Shown here in pieces: positions 15,721 to 19,491 of a stretch of DNA of 19,491 nucleotides; the first letter of the stretch is position 1; the number at the start of each line of letters is the position of its first letter. The notes beneath the pieces were generated by a model. The model was given only the letters and a program-made list of their open reading frames with translations, was not told where the DNA came from and searched no databases. The stretch is from JBGTBQ01 sp041749275 (GTDB lineage: Bacteria; Acidobacteriota; Blastocatellia; Pyrinomonadales; Pyrinomonadaceae): positions 1-19,491 of the forward strand of contig JBGTBQ010000361.1 in the NCBI GenBank assembly GCA_041749275.1, in the 5' to 3' direction. The translations under genes and the position numbers were made by a program.

Positions 15721-16832
15721 CACGACTGACATTCAAATTGTGCTTGAGTACGGCGGTTCGCCTTCTCGCAATGCCCGCATTCGTGGCACGTCCTCGACGT
15801 GTTGCGCGGGTCAACCGTGATGAGGCGGATGCCGTTCAGCCTTGCCTTGTACTCAAGAAACTGTCTGAGTTGGAAGAAGCTCCAACCGCTCATTCTCGCT
15901 CGCTGCGACTTTTTAAACCGTGTCCGCTCGCGGACGCCCTTCAATTCTTCGATGGCGATGCCGCGAGTCGTGCCTTTAGCCGTGCGAACGAGTCGTTTGC
16001 TGATGACGTGGTTAGTGTGTTGACGAAAGTTAGCTTCTTTGCCTTTGGTGCGCTTCAAGGCGCGGCGAATTTGCTTCGGTCGTTTCCCGCGTCGCTTGGC
16101 TTTCTCTGCCGCCCGTTGCAAGGTCTGGCGGCGTGCGTGATAGCGCTGGCGCGCCCGCTCGACGTCCGAACCGGAGAACACTTCGCCGTCGCTGGTGGTC
16201 GCCAGATTCACGACACCGAAGTCCACGCCGAGCATATCGTCGACGTCGGCGGGCGTCGGCTCCGGCACTTCGCACACAGCCAACAGGTAGAACTTGCCCC
16301 TGCGATACACCAGGTCGGTCTCGCCGATGCGGGATTCAAGCAGGCGCTTCTGGCGCTCACCACAGGTGTACGAAATCTTCTGTCGTCCTTCGAGCGTCCA
16401 GATGCTGACGAACTGTCTGTCGGTTTTCCACGACAGGATTCTATCGTCAAAGGCAATCGCGCCGTGCGGCTTGAACGTGCGCTGAGTCTTCTTGTCGAGC
16501 TTGTAAGCGTCGGCGACTTTGGCGATGCACCGCACGATTACTTGCGCCGACAAATCGTAGTGCTCGCGCGCCCTATGATAGATAAGTTTGTGCAGGTCGT
16601 ATTGCTTGAACACCTGCGCGTCCCAAGCCGCATCGCTAATCCAATCACAGGCGGCGTTCGCCAGTTCAAGCGTTTCCTTCAAGGTTTGCGCTTGGACTTT
16701 GGACGGCAAAAGTTTGACCTGTGCTATCAGTTTCACGCGAGGCATTGTAGCACGAAACGTCAAGTATTGAAACATTATTCGTTGCGAGTATGGGGCGTTA
16801 CTCACCCTAATAAAATAGGGCGTCTCCGCGCC
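15564..16832 (-). mobile_element. IS200/IS605-type element carrying only tnpB
   Basis: The element has an intact tnpB, a right-end hairpin ending in GTCGTTTAC (minus strand, ending at 15564) and small hairpins upstream of tnpB (CCCTA/TAGGG at 16805-16820 and GGCG/CGCC at 16819-16832) that may mark the left end. There is no tnpA, so it would need a transposase in trans. The left boundary and its target-adjacent motif cannot be fixed from one copy. Confidence 0.65.
15609..16745 (-). CDS. tnpB: TnpB RNA-guided DNA endonuclease
   Basis: The 378-residue protein, starting MPRVKLIAQVKLLPS, is of normal TnpB length. The RuvC-like catalytic triad is intact: Asp in GVDFGVVNLAT (motif I), Glu in IAIEEL (motif II) and Asp in ADFNAALNI (motif III). 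The zinc-binding cysteines are present as CHECG and, 13 residues later, CQSCG. TnpB cuts DNA matching its guide RNA next to a short target-adjacent motif and promotes retention of the element. The frame extends to a GTG at 16805, but family members begin near the MPRVK position, so 16745 is chosen; no ribosome site is visible at either. The active site argues against a nuclease-dead regulatory derivative. The 445-codon frame on the opposite strand is a shadow. Confidence 0.9.
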   Translation of the reverse strand: MPRVKLIAQVKLLPSKVQAQTLKETLELANAACDWISDAAWDAQVFKQYDLHKLIYHRAREHYDLSAQVIVRCIAKVADAYKLDKKTQRTFKPHGAIAFDDRILSWKTDRQFVSIWTLEGRQKISYTCGERQKRLLESRIGETDLVYRRGKFYLLAVCEVPEPTPADVDDMLGVDFGVVNLATTSDGEVFSGSDVERARQRYHARRQTLQRAAEKAKRRGKRPKQIRRALKRTKGKEANFRQHTNHVISKRLVRTAKGTTRGIAIEELKGVRERTRFKKSQRARMSGWSFFQLRQFLEYKARLNGIRLITVDPRNTSRTCHECGHCEKANRRTQAQFECQSCGHRSLADFNAALNIRERARASVNALKVSEHAASVAA

Positions 16833-17168
16833 TGTCTTAATTTGAGGTTTCCTGATGAAGAGAACTAAATCATTTCTTCAGGCCGCGACCGGGTTGAACT
16901 CGGGGGCGCGCCCGCTCTGAGCGGACGACACCCCAAAGCAATCCCGTCCGTTCCGATCTACGCGCGGTTTGGGCAGGGCGCTTAGAGCGATGAAAGGGGA
17001 TTGAGGCAGACGGCGGAAGGACCGCCGTGGCGAAGCCATTTTAACACGTTGAACACTCGGTTTAAAAGCCTTAATAGTAAGAAGATTCTCAGAAAAGGCG
17101 CGGCCCGCAGACGCGCGCAGCATATCGCGGATTTTCCGAGAAAGGGGCCGGTCACTTTGCCGCTCAAG
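16833..17168. other. Intergenic stretch without a supported gene
   Basis: Nothing here is supported as coding. It holds a 7-bp hairpin (ACGGCGG/CCGCCGT, 17010-17028) and a weak promoter-like pair, TTGAAC (17049-17054) and TAATAG (17072-17077) at 17-base spacing, which could serve the zinc protein gene at 17169. The zinc-protein frame is open back to 17001, but that extension is Arg/Lys-rich and unlikely to be translated. Confidence 0.35.
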
Positions 17169-17705
17169 ATGTCCGCCGAGGGGCGCGTGCAGTGTAATTA
17201 CTGCGACGCCGACCGCGGCGTTAAGACCTACACGTGCCCCTTCCGATTCTGTGAACAGGTGGCGATGTGTTCCGACTGCGGCGGCGCACACCCGGAGCAC
17301 AGGACGAAGGTGGGCCACAGGTCGAAAGGCTGTGAGGCCGGGGCTGCGGCGGCCAAAGCCAGGCAGATCGAGCGCCGCGAACTCTCCAACGCCGGGCGTT
17401 ACCTTCTAGCCGCGAGTGCGTACGTCGGCGACGGCATCTATCACGCCATCTTCAGGGCGGGCGATTCCAAAGTAGGCAGATTCATTACCGCCGACGTCTA
17501 CGACAGGTGCGGCCGGGAAGAGAACCCGACGCTCGACGACTGCCAAAGGTGGGCGGGCGGGGAACTGCCCGAAGCGCCCGCAGATTTCGACGCCGAAGAC
17601 GTGCCCATGATGCTCGCCGCAGCACTCCACATGTTGAGCGCCGTACCAGCACACCACACCTCCGCGCCGCCCCGTCAGTTCTCACCACAGTCCACACTCT
17701 TCTAA
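17169..17705 (+). CDS. B-box-like zinc-binding protein
   Basis: A 178-residue protein starting MSAEGRVQCNYC. The N-terminal 45 residues hold eight regularly spaced potential zinc ligands: C9, C12, C23, C28, C34, C37, H41, H44 (C-x2-C-x10-C-x4-C-x5-C-x2-C-x3-H-x2-H). This is close to the two-zinc B-box/RING-like pattern known mainly from eukaryotic proteins and suggests a protein- or nucleic-acid-binding module. The rest is helical with an acidic C-terminal third (PADFDAEDVP) and a Pro/Ser tail. The frame extends upstream to 17001 but becomes basic and repetitive, so 17169 is chosen; its ribosome site is weak. It lies upstream of the small acidic protein and Rad52-like genes on the same strand. 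Function unknown. Confidence 0.65.
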   Translation: MSAEGRVQCNYCDADRGVKTYTCPFRFCEQVAMCSDCGGAHPEHRTKVGHRSKGCEAGAAAAKARQIERRELSNAGRYLLAASAYVGDGIYHAIFRAGDSKVGRFITADVYDRCGREENPTLDDCQRWAGGELPEAPADFDAEDVPMMLAAALHMLSAVPAHHTSAPPRQFSPQSTLF

Positions 17706-18075
17706 CGACGAACGCCACATACCCATGAGCATCATTCAGATCCTCTTACGACCTGAAGACATCCTAAATTCCGCTTCACGTCTGCCTCCCACCGGCCCCG
17801 GATTCCCTCAAAACTTGATCGCCCAATCCGACATGTTAATAGTCCTTTGTGAAACCTCCGCCGACGGTTGCCAGATGACATACGAGTACCGCCTGTTCCG
17901 TCTGCGCCGCCTGCTGGGCGTGGAAAAAATTTGCTGCGCCCACCAGAACGAACCGGAGCGGAAAAAGAAATCTCTCGCCGCCGCCCGCCGCGCGCCGGCC
18001 GCGACGCCGCGCCCGGTTTTACTCTTGACCGCACTCGGAGACGCACGGCGCATAAGCCGCGGGAGGGGAGTCGTT
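17706..18075 (+). other. Gap with an uncertain open frame
   Basis: The frame of the next gene is open back to an ATG at 17725. That ATG lacks a ribosome site, and the translated stretch (with KICCAHQNEPERKKKSLAA and a long Arg/Ala region) does not look like a folded domain. It is more likely untranslated leader than coding. No RNA gene or strong hairpin is seen. Confidence 0.3.
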
Positions 18076-18312
18076 ATGGCAGGGACAGCAGGGACAGAAT
18101 CGGACGACCTCGAATACGCCATCAACACCATCAACAAGCTTACCGCCCTCGTCGACCGCACGGCCTACGGTGACGAGCCGGAGGAAGCCGACGAGGCGCA
18201 GCGACAGGGGCACGAAGCCATCAGAAGGTTGCGCCTGCTCAAGACCACGCCGAAGGCGGCGGACGACGGCGGACGGCCCGCGGAGCGAACCGAAGACGCG
18301 ATGGCGGCGTAA
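18076..18312 (+). CDS. Small acidic helical protein of unknown function
   Basis: A 78-residue protein (MAGTAGTESDDLEYAINTI...) with a very good ribosome site: GGGAGGGGAG at 18061-18070, 5 bases before the ATG. It is rich in Glu, Asp and Ala, predicted mostly helical, with a charged C-terminus. There is no transmembrane segment or recognised motif. The same frame is open to 17725, but the strong internal start makes the short form more likely. It lies between the B-box-like gene and the Rad52-like gene on the same strand and may belong to the same accessory set. No function can be proposed. Confidence 0.5.
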   Translation: MAGTAGTESDDLEYAINTINKLTALVDRTAYGDEPEEADEAQRQGHEAIRRLRLLKTTPKAADDGGRPAERTEDAMAA

Positions 18313-18670
18313 CAACGATGATTGAGTCTGTCCCGCCGCTGACGATAGTCTCTCGCCGCAAGGCAATGAGATCTCACCCCGCCCACGCCCGCCCCGCACC
18401 ACCTCATGACACCCCTTCATTCATCCTAACTGACAACTCGCGCCAGCTCATCCTTCGCCGGCATGGTTGACTGAATCCGCCGCCGCGCGCGTCTTCTTCA
18501 GGTACCCGCATACTCTCCCCGCGCACACCAGCCGCATCGGCCCGTTCCGCCACAGCTACCTTTGCCCAACATCGGAATAGGAACCGAGCGGGGCGCAGCC
18601 CGGCGACAGACAGACGCCCCGTGAGAGGACGACGCAACCCGTGAAGAGCACGCCCGACAAGGAAACCGTC
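18313..18670 (+). other. Intergenic stretch without a supported gene
   Basis: No convincing coding frame, repeat or terminator is seen. A GTG at 18641 in frame with the next gene is a possible alternative start (AGAGGA 11 bases upstream). Confidence 0.3.
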
Positions 18671-19423
18671 ATGCGCGACAAACGAGCGCAGGGCATCGCC
18701 GCGATGGGCCTCGTCACGCGAGAGGGCGAGAGCTTCAAAGTCACGGAGCCAACGCTACGCGGAAGAAGAGTCACGCACGACGTCTGGCGCGACGAACCGG
18801 GTAAGATTCGCTGCACCTGCGCCTCCTTCAACCAGGAGACTAAGTCCGACGCGAACTATCTCTGCGTGCATGTACTGTCTGTGAAGCATCACTTACTCCG
18901 CAAGACCTCACTCTCGACCGCACCCGCCGCAACGCGCGGCGAAGGCAACACGGACATCCTCACGAACGAACTCAAACCGACCAGACATCCCGAAGGATCA
19001 GCAGAGATGAACTCGAAAACCGCAGAGACGAACGCCGGCGGCGGGGACGCCGCGACCGTCATCCCCATCACTTTCACGACCACGCTCCGCACGCTGCGGC
19101 AGCCCGTTGACCCGAAGCTCATCAAGATGCGCGAAGGCTGGACCGACCGCCAGGGCAACAAGCACATGGTCGAGTACGTCGAGTGGCACGTCGTGGCCGA
19201 CATCCTCGACCGCGTCGCGCCCACCTGGTCACACGCCGTCCGCAACATCACGCAGATCGGCGGCATGGTGGCCGTCACCGCCGCCATCATCATCGACGGC
19301 GTGACGCGCGAGGGCATCGGCACGGGTAAAGCCGACAACGAGACCGGCATCCTATGTACAGGACAAAAGTTGAATAACTCGTCTGAAAGCAACTCGTTGA
19401 GCGAGGCTCTGAAGGTTGCATAA
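18671..19423 (+). CDS. SWIM zinc-finger / Rad52-like protein, truncated by an insertion
   Basis: The visible product is 250 residues. Residues 40-70 form a SWIM zinc finger: C48-x-C50, then C65-x-H67. After a low-complexity spacer, residues about 135-227 resemble the Rad52/Rad22 single-strand annealing fold: VEYVEWHVVADILDRVAP (167 on), HAVRNITQIGG, and GTGKADNETG at 217-226. Rad52-like proteins continue here with an Ile-Lys-Lys-Ala-rich helix; instead the sequence changes abruptly after I227 to 23 unrelated residues and a stop. The change coincides with a putative IS terminus. The ATG at 18671 has AAGGA at 18659-18663, 7 bases away; a GTG at 18641 is the alternative. The intact protein would act in recombination or annealing of element DNA. 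The broken form probably lacks DNA-binding residues and is likely inactive. Confidence 0.7.
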   Translation: MRDKRAQGIAAMGLVTREGESFKVTEPTLRGRRVTHDVWRDEPGKIRCTCASFNQETKSDANYLCVHVLSVKHHLLRKTSLSTAPAATRGEGNTDILTNELKPTRHPEGSAEMNSKTAETNAGGGDAATVIPITFTTTLRTLRQPVDPKLIKMREGWTDRQGNKHMVEYVEWHVVADILDRVAPTWSHAVRNITQIGGMVAVTAAIIIDGVTREGIGTGKADNETGILCTGQKLNNSSESNSLSEALKVA

Positions 19424-19491
19424 AATGCGTCGCAAGTGATCCAGCCCATGCCGAAAGACACTCTTGCACAGGCGTCCATGCTTCTTGACCG
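19352..19491 (+). mobile_element. Left end of an insertion sequence, running out of the window
   Basis: Homology to Rad52-like proteins stops at 19351. The following sequence starts near CTATGTACAGGACAAAAG, is less GC-rich, and leads within 100 bases to a new short frame reaching the window edge. This is the pattern of an IS terminus plus transposase start. The partner inverted repeat and target duplication lie outside the window, so the family is not assigned and the exact boundary may shift by a few bases. Confidence 0.45.
19448..19491 (+). CDS. Possible transposase start (3' partial)
   Basis: An ATG frame (MPKDTLAQASMLLDR) is open to the end of the window, with a stop codon four codons upstream (19436-19438) and a weak ribosome region. 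Its place about 95 bases inside the presumed IS end fits a transposase N-terminus. Fifteen residues are too few for a family call. Confidence 0.35.
   Translation, partial: MPKDTLAQASMLLD

Noticed and set aside
15609..16745. Nuclease-dead TnpB acting as a guide-directed repressor
   Set aside because: All three RuvC acidic residues are present, so a nuclease is expected.
15531..16868. 445-codon plus-strand frame opposite tnpB
   Set aside because: tnpB has intact RuvC and zinc motifs; the opposite frame has none and is a shadow.
17725..18075. Upstream half of a 195-codon frame
   Set aside because: No ribosome site and unfolded-looking translation; a strong internal start exists at 18076.

Overview
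The window is high-GC DNA, roughly 60-65 % by eye, dropping to about half between ~10.9 and 12.66 kb. It probably comes from an acidobacterium-like organism. The best clue is a secreted VWFA protein of the kind expanded in Acidobacteriota, here joined to an M48-type metalloprotease domain. This is inference: no rRNA or other phylogenetic marker is present. Much of the content is typical of plasmids, integrated elements or phages: a giant methyltransferase-helicase, a B-box-like zinc protein, a Rad52-like protein, a TnpB element, an insertion sequence end and iteron-like repeats. No replication, integration or conjugation gene is visible.

Layout. 1-573: 3' end of an unknown secreted-type protein, followed by a hairpin. 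859-2565: VWFA-M48 protein. 2678-3371: an extended -10 promoter drives a small ORF overlapping a nucleotidyltransferase, a toxin-antitoxin-like pair closed by a hairpin. 3633-8495: 1620-residue adenine methyltransferase plus strawberry-notch-type helicase. 8521-8561: perfect 18-bp hairpin between convergent units. 8694-10797, minus strand: two secreted proteins of unknown function. The second is split by an apparent +1 frameshift just after its signal peptide.

10.9-12.66 kb is an AT-richer island. Two overlapping, paralogous, membrane-anchored proteins (minus strand) are flanked on both sides by copies of a repeat of about 22 bp period, consensus TTATGTGCGAACTT. The left cluster also holds inverted copies. 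This is the least explained part of the window and could be an origin, a partition or regulator site, or a cassette boundary.

12661-15528, minus: a 955-residue TPR-GAF-AAA+-HTH regulator of the sigma-54 activator family with GSYTGS in place of GAFTGA. Just upstream of it sits a TnpB-only IS200/IS605-type element (about 15564-16832) with a recognisable right-end hairpin. Its predicted guide is the regulator's own 5' leader. 17169-19423, plus: a B-box-like zinc protein, a small acidic protein, and a SWIM zinc-finger/Rad52-like fusion. The fusion is cut off by what looks like the end of another insertion sequence, whose transposase would begin at 19448.

The methyltransferase-helicase, Rad52-like protein and zinc protein suggest DNA maintenance or protection functions of a large mobile element. 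The TnpB element and the terminal IS look like later insertions.
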